Below are positions 12,255 through 23,263 of a stretch of DNA of 64,000 nt, piece after piece. The stretch spans positions 377,321,132 to 377,385,131 of the forward strand of contig NC_081407.1 in assembly GCF_030272615.1 (NCBI RefSeq). Reading direction: 5' to 3'. This DNA comes from Cryptomeria japonica (taxonomy: Eukaryota > Streptophyta > Pinopsida > Cupressales > Cupressaceae). Below the pieces are notes generated by a model that saw nothing but the letters and a program-made list of their open reading frames with translations, made no database searches and had not been told where the DNA came from. Position 1 is the first letter of the stretch. Each line of letters starts with the position of its first letter. Made by a program: the position numbers and the translations under genes.

Positions 12255-12413
12255 TTTTTATATTATAAATCGAGAGACCAAAAAGATGGTTATACATATG
12301 AGTTCAGGGGAGGCAGGGCCTCAACAGTGATACCAAAAAGAACTAGACGAGTATCATATACAATGCACTAAAAGAAAACTCCAAAATAAAGTTATGCTTG
12401 CTGCCATAAGGAA

Positions 12414-15400
12414 CTAGAGGAGGATTTCATCCTGGTCTTCCAGCCATGTGGTCCACCCCTGTGGTCCTTCCATCCAGACCACCTTCTTCCTTTCCATGAT
12501 TTGTATGCACATGTCAACCTTGTTGAAAGTGGGAGCTCTGGTATCTTGAAGTTCTTTAATCAATTTCTTAACTACACTCTAAAAGGCGGATTGATTTTTT
12601 ATGATCCTTGCCCATTCATACCCATCTTGCATCTCGTATATAAACATGGTGGCTCGGCCTTCTTTGAGGAACCTTAGGAGTTTGTCTCATTCAGCATTCA
12701 TCAGGAAGCAAACCTGCACAACAGTTTTATAGTGTGTGAGTTTTTTAAAAAAACTAGTAAGTTCCCTAGCATTACCTTGGAACTTCTCCTCATTTCTGAG
12801 TTTCCAAATAAACCAGAGGATAAAAGAAGACAAAATTTGCCAAATTAAGTTAGCATCCTTTTTAAGATTATGGATGAAACCAGTAACTATATCATAAGTG
12901 AAGACATGCTCAGTAATGGATATTCCAAACATTAAGCGGATCTCCCTAGCAAAAGGGCAGTCAAGGAAGATGTGCCGAGTGGACTCAGGTTTATTGCAGA
13001 CAGAACAAAGATCGTATGCAACTACATTATTCCTAATAGGCAATCTATCCAGTAAGAGTTGCCATCTGAAACACTTGATCTTAGGGGGGATGGGGGATTT
13101 CCAAAGGTTCTCAAAGGTTTTATACCAAGCGGTGGGGCTGTGGTGGACATTCCATAGGGTGTTGACATGGTCGATCACAGAGGTATCCTGGTTAAGCAAG
13201 TTGTAGATAACTTTGGACTTAATTTTTGGGAGGGGGGAGCCATCCTTCCAAAGGAATGAGAGGTACCTATGGGTGTCAACATGAGTGTTCTTAGGGAGAT
13301 TGAGGGTGTTACAGGCATTCCTAATCATATTGTAGGTCCCCTTATGCGAAGCAAGAAGATTAAATTTACTACTAAGTTTCTCCCAGGTGATGAGGTTGTC
13401 ATTTTCCAAGATATCTGTAAGATACTTGATCCCCTTGTTATGCCAAAATCTTGCAGAACAGCCTTGGGTTAAGGCTAGTGGCTTAGAATTATGGTGGAGG
13501 TTCCACCATATCGACCTTTCACCATGTATAGTGTTATCACAGTCAAAGCTAGAGTTGCAATTAAGTCTACGCACATGCTCCCAGGATTTCCAGATGGACT
13601 TAAAGACCTAGGTGCCTTGGATAGACACTGAGAAACTTCTAGCAAGTAGATCACTGAGTGGGAGGGCTTGCCATGATTTGGCAGCCTTAGGCAATCCATT
13701 TTGAATGTTGTTTCTTATAAGAATTTTCCAAGGTTCTTTCCCATCTAGTGCATGAAATATCCATTTGGCGACAAGGGAGATTCCTTGCAACTTAAGATCC
13801 TTAAGGCTCAAACCTCCAAGTTTATTGTCTAAGTGGCACCAGGCCCATTTCACTGCATGGGCCTTTCTTTTGCCCTTACCATCAGACCAAAGGAAGCATC
13901 TGATAGCCTTTTGAATTTCATAAATTTGATAATTGTTGAACATCCAAACCGAAGAGTAGTAGATACTGTACGAAGAGAGGATTTTTTGACATACTTGAAC
14001 CCTACCTGCTAGGGAGAGGATACTATTATCCCACTTGTTGAGCTTCTTATCAATTTTCCCCTTAACCCAGGTCCACATGTCTCAAAGAGAGGTAGAAATA
14101 GAAAAGGGGATACCGAGATACTTGACAATCATGTTGGGTCCTCCCCATGAGTACCCAACTTGCTGTAGCCAGTTTGGAGGTTCATCCTTCCTACCAACTA
14201 AAATAGATTTGGAGCTAGAGATCCTGTCTCTAGAGGCTTTACCAAAGGTGTCAATTTTTAGGTTGAGGGAATCGATGTTTTGCCTAGAGAGCTCCAGGAA
14301 AAGAGAGGTATCATCAGCAAATTGGATATTCAGCAGCTCAGAGTCATCCGACAGCACGATGCCATGGACTCTAGGAGATAGAGTATCATCTCTAAGGAGA
14401 TAAAAGAGGGCATCTGAGGCAATAACAAACAGAGCAGGGGCAAGAGGGTAGCCCTGCCTTATGGATCTAGAGAAAGGAATAGGTTGGGATAGGGTTCCAT
14501 TAACTTCAATCATGGCGGAAGCATCTTTGAGGAGAATTTGGACGTAGTCACAGAACTCATTAAGGAAGCCAAAAGCTTGGAGCATCATGAGGATGAAATC
14601 CCACTCGACTCTGTCATAGGCTTTTTCAAAGTCCACAAGGAACATGGTAGAGTCCTGGTTAGAGGTTCTAGCCCATTCGATGGATTCCCAACTAGTGATA
14701 AGGTTTTCCAATATGTATCTGCCTTTAATGAATCTAGTTTGGGTAGAGCAAATGAATTTTGGAAGAATATTTTCAAGGCGGGTAGCTAAGGCTTTGGCAA
14801 GGATTTTGTAGGAGACGTTGAGGAGGGTGATTGGCCTCCAGTTCTTAATGAGTGCTTTGTCTCCTTCTTTAGGGATGAGTTTAACAATACCTTTATTTAT
14901 GAATTCCCCTAGGGTACCATTGTCAAGAACTTCATTGTATATGTCATAGAGGTCATGCGTGACCCATTCTAGATTGGCTTTGTAGAACTCTGTAGGGAGA
15001 CCATCGGGGCCTGGGGCCTTATTATCCTTGAGGGCTTTAATGGCATCGACAATTTCTTGTATAGAGATCCTGGCTTTGAGGAGGAGAGAATCATCTTTAG
15101 AGATTCTTTTAGGGATGATGGTACTACATTTGTGTCGAGCCTCTTTTGAGGCCTCATTATCTTCTGAGGTAAAGAGAGTTCTATAGAACATTTTGAAGGC
15201 CTCTTTGATATCATTGAGATCCAGGAGTTCCTTGTTGTCTACAGTTATTCTATCAATTTTTTCTCTGTTTTGTTTCTGCCTAAGGAGGTTAAAGAAGATT
15301 TTGGAGCCTTTATCTCCAAATTGGAGCCAGTGGTTGCGAGCTCTAATGAAGGCTCCCCTGATTTTGACCTGCTGGTGCTTTCTAAGGATATCTCTGGGTT

Positions 15401-16451
15401 TAGAAACATGCTTGGCCAAGGTAGGGGAGGAGGGGTTATTCTGAATATCCTACTCTAGGGAATGGAGGCGATGGGTGAGAGTTTTTTTCATGGCTCTAGA
15501 GTCCTTGGCTTTCTTTTGGCCAATGGTTTGGAGTACTTTCTGCCAGGAGATGACATTCCTTGTCCACCTGAGAGTGCAGGATTGGGGAGGCTGAGGCTGA
15601 AGGTTGAAGAACCTAACTACCTTAAGGGCACCTAGAACATCTTGGTCTTTGAGGAGGGAGGTGTTGAGAATAAATTTCTTGCTACAAGGGCTGCTGATGG
15701 GGATAGCATTTCTAGTGTTAATGACCGCAAGGATAGGGAAATGGTCAGAAAGGGTAACTAGACGGACAATAACTGCACTCCCCAAGTGGTTAGAGGAGAA
15801 GGAGAAGAAGTCATTGTTAACATAAAATCTATCTAGTCTGGAATAAATACGATTGGGACCTTGTTGAAAGTTGCACCAAGTGTACCATAGGTTAGAAGAA
15901 GCAGTTTTAGTGCCCTCGAGGGGGTCAAATAACTGGAGTTTTTGTTTAAGTTTGTCCCAGTGAGGTTTTTCTGCATTTTTCCATTCAAAAGGAAGTCCCC
16001 CAGCCTTGTCATCTTGATGCTCAGTCATATTGAAATCTCCAGCCACTATCCAACGGATACTTGGGAGGGAAGTTAGCCAGATCCAAAGGGACACTCTTTC
16101 CTTATAGTCATTAGGTGCATATATAGAGTAAACACCAAAGCTGGAACCCCAAATATCTAGGGTAGCCCAGGCTGCTCTGTTGCATGGGGAGATCCCTTTA
16201 TCCCTAATGTTGCTTGCCCACTTAGGGGAGATAAGAACACCAGCTCCTCCCTTTCCTTTCAGGTGGTTGGTGCAGATTTTGATTGCATCTCTCCAGATAA
16301 AGTTAAGTGAGCTGTCAAGATGGAAACCAACGGATTTAAGTTCTTGCAGCATCAAGAAATCTATGTTCTTGTCATGGCTCAGAGAACTTTTGATGACAAA
16401 CTTCCTATCAGGTGACTCAAGGCCTCTAATATTCTAAGAGATGTATTTCAT
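12414..16451 (-). pseudogene. LINE A ORF2, copy 1: endonuclease-RT, six stops only
   Basis: One frame of 1,345 codons from the ATG at 16449-16451 to the TAG at 12414-12416, without a frameshift. Endonuclease (residues ~1-230): MLQELKS, YAPNDYKER, AGDFNMTEH, YSRLDRFYV, LSDHFPI. RT: KAPGPDG (~478-484), IPK..NWRPITLLNVSYKI, FLVDFEKAYDRVEW, and the catalytic FADD at ~711-714. The zinc-binding RT-associated domain lies at ~1117-1170 (PPKIKCFRWQLLLDRLP, CSVCNKPESTRHIFLDCPF). In-frame stops are codons 6, 334, 790, 948, 1255 and 1291. Copy 2 has sense codons at all six: TGG, CAG, CAG, TGG, CGA, GAG; five fit C-to-T or G-to-A change. In RT, the usual QTGF reads QTRF, a further likely lesion. Confidence 0.9.
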
Positions 16452-16472
16452 TACAGAGGAAGGTTAAGAGGT

Positions 16473-18156
16473 TCAACTAGGGAGACCGCAAGGATCTCCA
16501 GATTTCTTTTTATTCTTGGAGCCCATAGGCCTACCTTTCTTTTTAGTCAAGGAGGTTCCTTTCATAAGGTCGTCCTCATCTTCACTAACTTCAGATGGTT
16601 CATTCCTAGTAGCTGCAATTCATCCTATGTCAGACCCAAACATCTGGGAGTCTGGAAAGCCAAGGAGCACTGTGCTAGACCTAATTTCTTCAAGACCCTT
16701 ATTGGCATAGGTTACTTAAATAACATGATTATCTTCTAACTCTCTGAGCATAGAGGCAGTCAAAGCGTTGGTGATGTTAACTTCAAGGGTAAGCCCTGCA
16801 GGTGATGAGGAGTCTGAATTCTTGGGGGTTTTAGATCTGATCATCACACATGCAGGGTTATCACTGGTGCTAGCAACATCAGCACTTTGACTAGGCTTCG
16901 CAAGCTTTTTAACCATTTTTTTTTACAACAGAGTTTGCTAGGGTTCGAGCAAGAGCAGGTGAGCTATAACTTGAAGGGATGGGGTAATCGCAGATGCCCG
17001 TTCCTTGGCTGATAGTTGGGATATTAGGATGGTTTTGATTTGGGGCATTCAGGTTGCTAATTTTCCTCCTACGCTTCCTAGAAGTGACCAACTGAAAACA
17101 GTCAGAGGGTGATTCTGAAGGACCAATTGCTGGGTTAGAGGTCGGACCGAGTTGGTCTGAGATAAGGGGCGTGTGATCAACGTGCATGGGCTTTAATTCT
17201 GAAGAATTGGTGGTGGGAATAGAAGCTTCTTCATTAGAAGGGAGAGGGGTGGATGAGTGTTGAAAAATCTTGGTTCTAGGGTTTGTGGAAGCATCAGTTG
17301 AGTTAATGTTGGGTTTATGATTTCTGCGATTAATGATTGGGTAATTTTTCCGAAGATACCCTCCTTTTTTGCAAAGAAAGCATGCATTTAATCCTCCAAG
17401 CACTTCAATAGGGTAGACAAAGGTTTCTTCATTGACATTTAGGGTTAAAGATAATGGGATATCAATCCCAGGCTTAATCAACACAAGCATTCTGGCATCC
17501 AGGTTAGGGACGATGCGGGTCGTTTCATCAATGCGGATCATTTTTCCAAAAGGTTCCATTAACTGTGGAAGAAAACACTAGAGGAAGGGGGGGACATCCT
17601 TGAGGATGACCTACCTAGGGGAGGACAGTGCGAGAACCTCATCACCGATCGCCTCTGGAGACCAAGCTAGGGCATGGAAGGAAGTATTTCCCACTGTCCA
17701 GTATTGACGCTTTAGTGCCTCCCTTTGAGCCTCGTGAGAATTGAATAAAATAAGGTAGAGACCCTTTTGAATTTGTCTGCAAAATGATATTTTAAGCCGT
17801 AATTTTAAATTCTAGAGGTTATGAAACCAGTCGTCTAAAAATTTCCTAGGTGGACATTTCTCAACATCAACACATGCAAAGAAAATGGTCGTATTACTTA
17901 ACCTAGTCTTTCCCGAGGCAATTTCATTCAACATTTCGAAATTGGGCGAAATGCAGAAGGAGCCTGAGATAGTGCTAGGGCACTTACCTTCCTCACCAGA
18001 TTGTTCTTTGCCAGGAGCCTTAGAAAATCGCGCGTTAGGGTTGACTCCATTTGCAAGCAGGGAGACGGTTTCGGCAAAAGATTTTTTTGGCGGAGATTTA
18101 GCTTGATCTGCAGACTTAGGGCCATTAATGGCACTTCCATCTGACTCTAGTTCCAT
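16473..18156 (-). pseudogene. LINE A ORF1, copy 1: zinc-knuckle nucleic-acid-binding protein, broken
   Basis: Start taken at the first ATG in frame (18154-18156); the frame is closed by a stop shortly upstream. Copy 2 gives the intact length, 560 residues. From the N-terminus: a Lys/Ser-rich segment, a DUF4283-like region, a CCHC zinc knuckle at ~259-272, a Pro/Ser/Asn-rich linker with SRKRRRKI, and a basic C-terminus with KKKGRPMGSKNKKK, which looks like an AT-hook. Here the knuckle has lost its His and last Cys (both Tyr). There are stops at 17812-17814 and where copy 2 has Trp (about 17580 and 17611), and a ninth T at 16916-16924 (eight in copy 2) shifts the frame. ORF1 ends 21 nt before the ORF2 ATG. 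Confidence 0.85.
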
Positions 18157-18970
18157 AGGAAGCCAAAGGTTAAGCCGCACGAGCGACTAGGTAGGTGGGG
18201 GGAGTTGCGAATTAAATGAAGTGCAGAATTAAATTTGCAAATAGAAGGAAAGAAAAAATGGGAAAACAGAGTAGTGGATAGGAATTTCAAACCTAGGTGG
18301 AGGAGAATTAACCCCTCCATAGAGATGTCGAGGTGTCCACGTCACCATGGTTGCCTCGACCAACTCGCAGATAGGTTTGCAGACCTCAATCTCCCTGCAA
18401 GTTTTAACTTTTTCAATACTTCCCTGGTGAGCGAGCTCTGGCTGTGCTAAGACAGGGATTGACAGCATGCTGTGTCTTTGAGTGAATGCCACAAGGAATC
18501 AACCACTGGTGCAAACCCTGGCCCTCATGATGAGCAACTCTGCATAAACCCTAACCTCTCGGTGTTTGGCTCTGTAAAAACCCTCTAAAGATCTAGTTTT
18601 TGTTCATAATATCAGTTCCTTTTCAGTTATGTTTCTCTTGGAATATACCGCAAATCCCTGCAAAAGACCAACCAAGATGCTTCTCTCAAACTGTCTAGAG
18701 TGCACATATTTTTCAGGCCTCTTTTTGGTATGAAAAGGTTGCCCTGCAAATTTCGAGCACTTTGTTCATCCCCTTTTTCTGCTAGCAACTCTTTATGATT
18801 TTGCGAGGCAGATTACTGTTCGACCTAGCTGCGCGGGTATCAATCCAAGTGAAATGGTAGCAATTTGTTTAAAGAGGGGGCATCATATCCATTTGAAGTA
18901 GTTGTGCATCATCATCTCCATCTTCAACCGCTTAACAGAGCAGTGCAGAGCAGGACAAAACCCTCGCGCC

Positions 18971-18986
18971 AAGTTTTCAAATATTT
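18971..18986. repeat. Target-site duplication of LINE A copy 1, 5' side
   Basis: AAGTTTTCAAATATTT, matching 12239-12254 with one difference and identical to the empty-site sequence at 22354-22369. Confidence 0.85.
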
Positions 18987-19152
18987 AGATTAAATTTAAT
19001 CTTTTAATTTCAATTTATTACTAAAAATATTAACTTGCATCTAGTGGAAAATTACAAGATATAAAAGACAAAAACTGTAAAATTAAACCATATTAATAAA
19101 AACTCTTCAAAAATTAAAAGTTTCCTCAAAATTTACATTTAGATAGTGGATT
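18987..19152 (+). repeat. Remainder of U2 between LINE A and the copia junction
   Basis: Continues the U unit interrupted by LINE A (compare 22370 onward in U3: TAAAAATATTAACTTGC, GGAAAATTACAAGATAT). It ends in GGATT (19148-19152), the copia target site. Non-coding. Confidence 0.75.
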
Positions 19153-19303
19153 TGTTAGAGTAATTGGGTCTTTACTTGATTAATTGAACATTATTTGTTT
19201 AATTCTTTAAGTTTCCAATTATCTTTTTACACTTAAGCTAACATTAGGTGCATATAATTAATTATTATGTGCAAACCTAGGGTTTTCCCTTTTTAGGGTT
19301 TCT
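19153..19303 (+). mobile_element. 151-bp stub of the copia 5' LTR
   Basis: Starts TGTTAGAGTAATTGGG directly after GGATT, exactly as the intact element does at 56313, and follows that LTR for 151 bases. It then stops mid-LTR and joins LINE A ORF1 sequence at 19304 without overlap. It is the left end of the same insertion, with the rest of the element lost in unit 1. Confidence 0.92.
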
Positions 19304-20126
19304 ATGATTGGGCAATTTTTCTGAAGATGCGCTTCTTTTTTGTAGAGAAAGCATGCATTTAATCCTCCAAGAATTTCAATAGGGCAGACAAAGGTTTCTT
19401 CATTGACTTTTAGGGTTAAAGATGGTGGGATATCAATCCCAGGCTTAATCAACACAAGTATTCTGGCATCCAGGTTAGGGACAATGCGGGTCGTTTCATC
19501 AATGCGGATCATTTTTCCAAAAGGTTCCATTAACTGTGGAAGAAAACACTAGAGGCAGGGGGGGACATCCTTGAGGATGACCCACCTAGGGAGGACAGTG
19601 TGAGAACCTCATCACCGACCGCCTCTGGAGACCAAGCTAGGGCACGGAAGGTAGTATTGCCCACTGTCCAGTATTGACGCTTTAGTGCCTCCCTTTGAGC
19701 CTCGTGAGAATTGAATAAAATAAGGTAGAGACCCTTTTGAATTTGTTTGCAAAATGATATTTTAAGCCCTGATTTTAAATTCTAGAGGTTATGAAACCAG
19801 TGGTCTAAAAAATTCCTAGGTGGACATTTCTCAACATCAACACATGCAAAGAAAATGGCCGTATTACTTAACCTAGTCTTTTCTAAGGCAATTTCATTCA
19901 ACATTTCGAAAATGGGCGAAATGCAGAAGGAACCCGAGATAGTGCTAGGGCACTTACCTTCCTCACCGGATCGTTCTTTGCCAGGAGCCTTAGAAAATCG
20001 TGCGTTAGGGTTGACTCCATTTGCAAGCACGGAGATGGTTTCGGCAAAAGATTTTTTTGGCAGAGATTTAGCTTGATCTGCAGACTTAGGGCCATTAATG
20101 GCACCGCCATCCGACTTTGGTTCCAT
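19304..20126 (-). pseudogene. LINE A ORF1 N-terminal half, third copy
   Basis: From the ATG at 20124-20126 it follows the ORF1 of the other two copies to the zinc knuckle and is cut at 19304 by the LTR junction. The knuckle reads CFLYKKEAHLQKNC: it keeps His and the outer cysteines but has Cys to Tyr at the second position, a different defect from copy 1. The TAG at 19782-19784 is shared by all three copies. It keeps CGA where copy 1 has CAA and copy 2 TGA (19971-19973). It cannot make a functional protein. Confidence 0.85.
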
Positions 20127-20940
20127 AGGAAGCCAAAGGTTAAGCCGCACGAGCGACCAGGTAGGTTGGGGGAGTTGCGAATTCAATGAAGTGCTGAATT
20201 AAATTTGTAAACAGAAGGAAAGAAAAAATGGGAAAACAGAGTAGTGGATAGGAATTTCAAACCTGAGTGGAGGAGAATTAACCCCTCCATAGAGATGCCA
20301 AGGTGTCCACATCACCACGGTTGCCTCGACCAACTCGCAGACAGGTTTGCAGACCTCAATCTCCCTCCAAGTTTTAACTTTTTCAATACTTTCCTGGTGA
20401 GCGAGTTCTGACTGTGCTAAGATGGGGATTGACAGCGTGCTACGTCTTTGATTGAATGCCACAAGGAATCAACCACTGCTGCAAACCCTAGCCCTCGTGA
20501 TGAGTAGCTCTGCATAAACCCTAACCCCTCGGTGTTTGGCTCTATAAAAACCCTCTAAAGATCCAGTTTTTGTTCATAATATCAGTTCCTTTTCAGTTAT
20601 GTTTCTCTTAGGGTATACCGCAAATCCCTGCAAAAGACCAACCAAGATACTTCTCTCAAACTATCTGGAGTGCACGTATTTTACACGCTTCTTTTTGGTA
20701 TGAAAAGGCTGCTCTGCAAATTTTGAGAACTTTGTTCATCCCCTTTTTTTGCTAGCAACTCTTTATGATTCTGCAAGGCAGACTACTGTTCGACATAGCT
20801 GTGTGGGTATCGATCCGAGTGAAGTGGCAGCAATCTATTTAAAGAGGGGGCATCGTATCCATTTGAAGTAGTTGTGCATCATCATCTCCATCTTGAACCG
20901 CGTAACAGAGCAGTGCAGAGAAGGACAAAACCCTGGCGCC
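19304..20940 (-). mobile_element. LINE A 5' fragment (third copy)
   Basis: Colinear with 17333-18970: the start lies inside ORF1 just upstream (in + coordinates) of the zinc knuckle, and the end is the LINE 5' end followed by the target-site copy AAGTTTTAAAATATTT at 20941-20956. Together with 20957-21122 it forms a 1.8 kb direct duplication of 17333-19152. By eye it differs from copies 1 and 2 more than they differ from each other, so it comes from a separate lineage (a second allele or paralog) that lacked the copia insertion. Confidence 0.9.
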
Positions 20941-20956
20941 AAGTTTTAAAATATTT

Positions 20957-22592
20957 AGATTAAATTTAATCTTTTAATTTCAATTTATTATTAAAAATAT
21001 TAACTTGCATCTAGTGGAAAATTACAAGATATAAAAGACAACAACTGTAAAATTAAACCATATTAATAAAAACTCTTCAAAAATTAAAAGTTTCCTCAAA
21101 ATTTACATTTAGATAGTGGATTCATCAAACATATTAATAGTTGAATAATGGTCAGTTAAGAAAAAATGATTATATAATACTAACCTAATGACAAGTACTA
21201 ATAAAAATTTTATAAAAAAAAACATTTTACTTTTTCCCATCTCTTAGTGAAAATAAATAATTTTAGTATTATAATAACAAGGAAAAAATAATATGAAAGA
21301 CAAGAAAAGACAACATAGAAAGTACTTAGTGAAAATTAATCAAATCTAGTGAATGTTCCATTCCTTTTAATGACACAATTGACAGTTAACCATATTAATT
21401 TAAATTAAAAAAAATTATTGAGTTACATTCTAGAAAAAATATGTCTATTGTAGCTGTGTTGAATTTTTAACTATCAAATTTACAACAATACAACCTCTTT
21501 TGAAATAATCTAATACTTATTCTTTACATACATAAATTTTATTTTAGTAACCAATTAACCCCAAATCTACATTCATTTGGATAACCTGTTTAACCCCAAT
21601 TTTTAAATTGGCCTCTTTTGAAATCTCCATTACCTATTCTTTACATACATAGATTATATTTCATAAAAAAATGAATCTTAAATTTGTATTGATTTGGATA
21701 ACTTGTATTGATAAGAAGAAAATTGTAGAGTTTTATTTTATTTTTATTTTTTTCATATCCTCCATGTTTTACAAATGAGAGAAAATTGGGAATAAAAAAT
21801 ATTTAGAAACTTGTGTTTTTGGAAGATTATGTATTCATGTTAGAATTATAAAATTTTAAATGTTAGTCTGAATATTATATACAATGAAGGGGATTGGTCC
21901 TATCCAATAGTTTTGTTATCAAAAAGGAAAATAGGAATATCCAAAACCCTTTGTAACAATTTAAGTTGAGATTTATGGTTCAAACAAATGAATGATTCCT
22001 ATAATCCCTTTATAAAAGATATAGGGAAGAATTTTAAACTTCTAAATAGTGTCACAAGTGAAAAACATATTCAATGTAATCAAATTGTTCATAATACAAG
22101 AAACACGAATTCATAAAAATAACATTAACAAGCGGATGAATAATATTCATAATACCTCTACTAAATATGCCATTGTGTTATCTTAAATTTCTTATTTTAA
22201 ATTTATTTAATATATTATTAATAATATTATTATATTATATTATATTGTCTTGTTTTAACTTTAGTTTGGTGAAAGTTACAAGATATAAATAGAAAAACAA
22301 GAGGGTAATTTGTAAACAATAAAAATGTATCAATGGGAAGTGGGATTATATATAAGTTTTCAAATATTTAGATTAATTTAATTCTTTAAATTTATTTAAT
22401 TTATTATTAAAAATATTAACTTGCTTTTAATGGAAAATTACAAGATATCAAAGACAAAAAATAGTAAAACATAATCTACTTACAAATTAAATCATATTAG
22501 TTTAAATGTAGTGAATGTTCCATTAATTTGTAGATCCTAAATAATTGGTTGAATATTTGTTTGACGGTAAAAAAATTCTTCAAAAATTAAAA
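20957..22592 (+). repeat. Copia empty site and AT-rich unit U3
   Basis: 20957-21122 repeats 18987-19152. GGATT at 21118-21122 runs straight into TCATCAAACATATTAATAG-type sequence, which in unit 2 follows the copia 3' LTR (62457), so this is the copia empty site. From about 21240 the U core follows, with a TATA-like site at 22006-22027 and an uninterrupted LINE A target at 22354-22369. No genes. Homology to U6 ends at 22592. Confidence 0.8.
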
Positions 22593-23263
22593 GTTGCACT
22601 AGCCTATGACAAGTACTAATAAAATTATACAAAAAAATTAAAAATTATTTTTTATTTCCATGGCACTTTCCTACCATTCCCATCCCTTTTTTTTTATGCA
22701 TATGTTCAATTCACCTTGATCTTTTTCCTTCACTTTGAGGCATCTTGGTTTGATCCTTTGTTAGCACATAACATTTCACTATGGGTAGCATTTTCAAAAG
22801 TAAACTCCACAAAGAGTAATATAAGGATAGTTTTCAATATGAAGAGAAAGTGTTTAAGAAATTTAAAACATTAATATTATAATTGATAGATTTATAGTGT
22901 CTTTTCATATTTTATTTATAATATGAAATTAATTATAATAAATATAAATTTCAAATATATTATTAAGACAATTATTAAGCAAGATTAAATATTTAGAATT
23001 TAGAATTTATTTAAAAAATATTAAAATAATACAAATAAAGATTTCACTTACAAAAATCCTTTATATATATATATATATATATAATTTCATACATTATCTA
23101 AAAGAAAATGTATAAGAAAAAATAAATTACATAAAAATTTCAATTTCAATTTCATATCTATTTAAAAGAAAAACCCACACATTGAACAAATCATATAAGA
23201 GTACACATACTACAACCATAATCCCTCCCTCTCTAGCATATATCACGATAATAATGATATCCC
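22593..23263. other. AT-rich DNA downstream of the F-box-like locus
   Basis: Non-coding. The first ~60 bases repeat the U-unit end seen at 21180-21230. A (TA)11 run lies at 23062-23083. This is the 3' flank of the minus-strand locus; I see no clear terminator, only scattered AATAAA-like words expected in AT-rich DNA. Confidence 0.5.

Larger units (their letters stand above)
12255..18970 (-). mobile_element. LINE (L1 type), family A, copy 1, full length
   Basis: A 6.7 kb element on the minus strand with both ends fixed by the 16-bp target-site duplication and by comparison with the empty sites in U3 and U6. Order in sense direction: 5' UTR of about 0.8 kb (18970-18157), ORF1, 21-nt spacer, ORF2, 3' UTR of about 160 bp ending in a short A-rich tail. 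The full length 5' end is notable because most LINE copies are 5'-truncated. It is inactive: ORF1 has stops and a homopolymer frameshift, ORF2 six stops. The same insertion occurs at 49546-56130. Confidence 0.92.

Noticed and set aside
14538-14789. Frames on the + strand over LINE A ORF2 (also 52623-53051, 142 codons)
   Set aside because: Antisense shadows of the ORF2 frame with no independent similarity.
18229-18492. 87-codon minus frame in the LINE A 5' UTR, present in all three copies
   Set aside because: Conserved only as far as the DNA is; not followed by ORF1 in frame, no domain. Could be an upstream ORF but I cannot support it.
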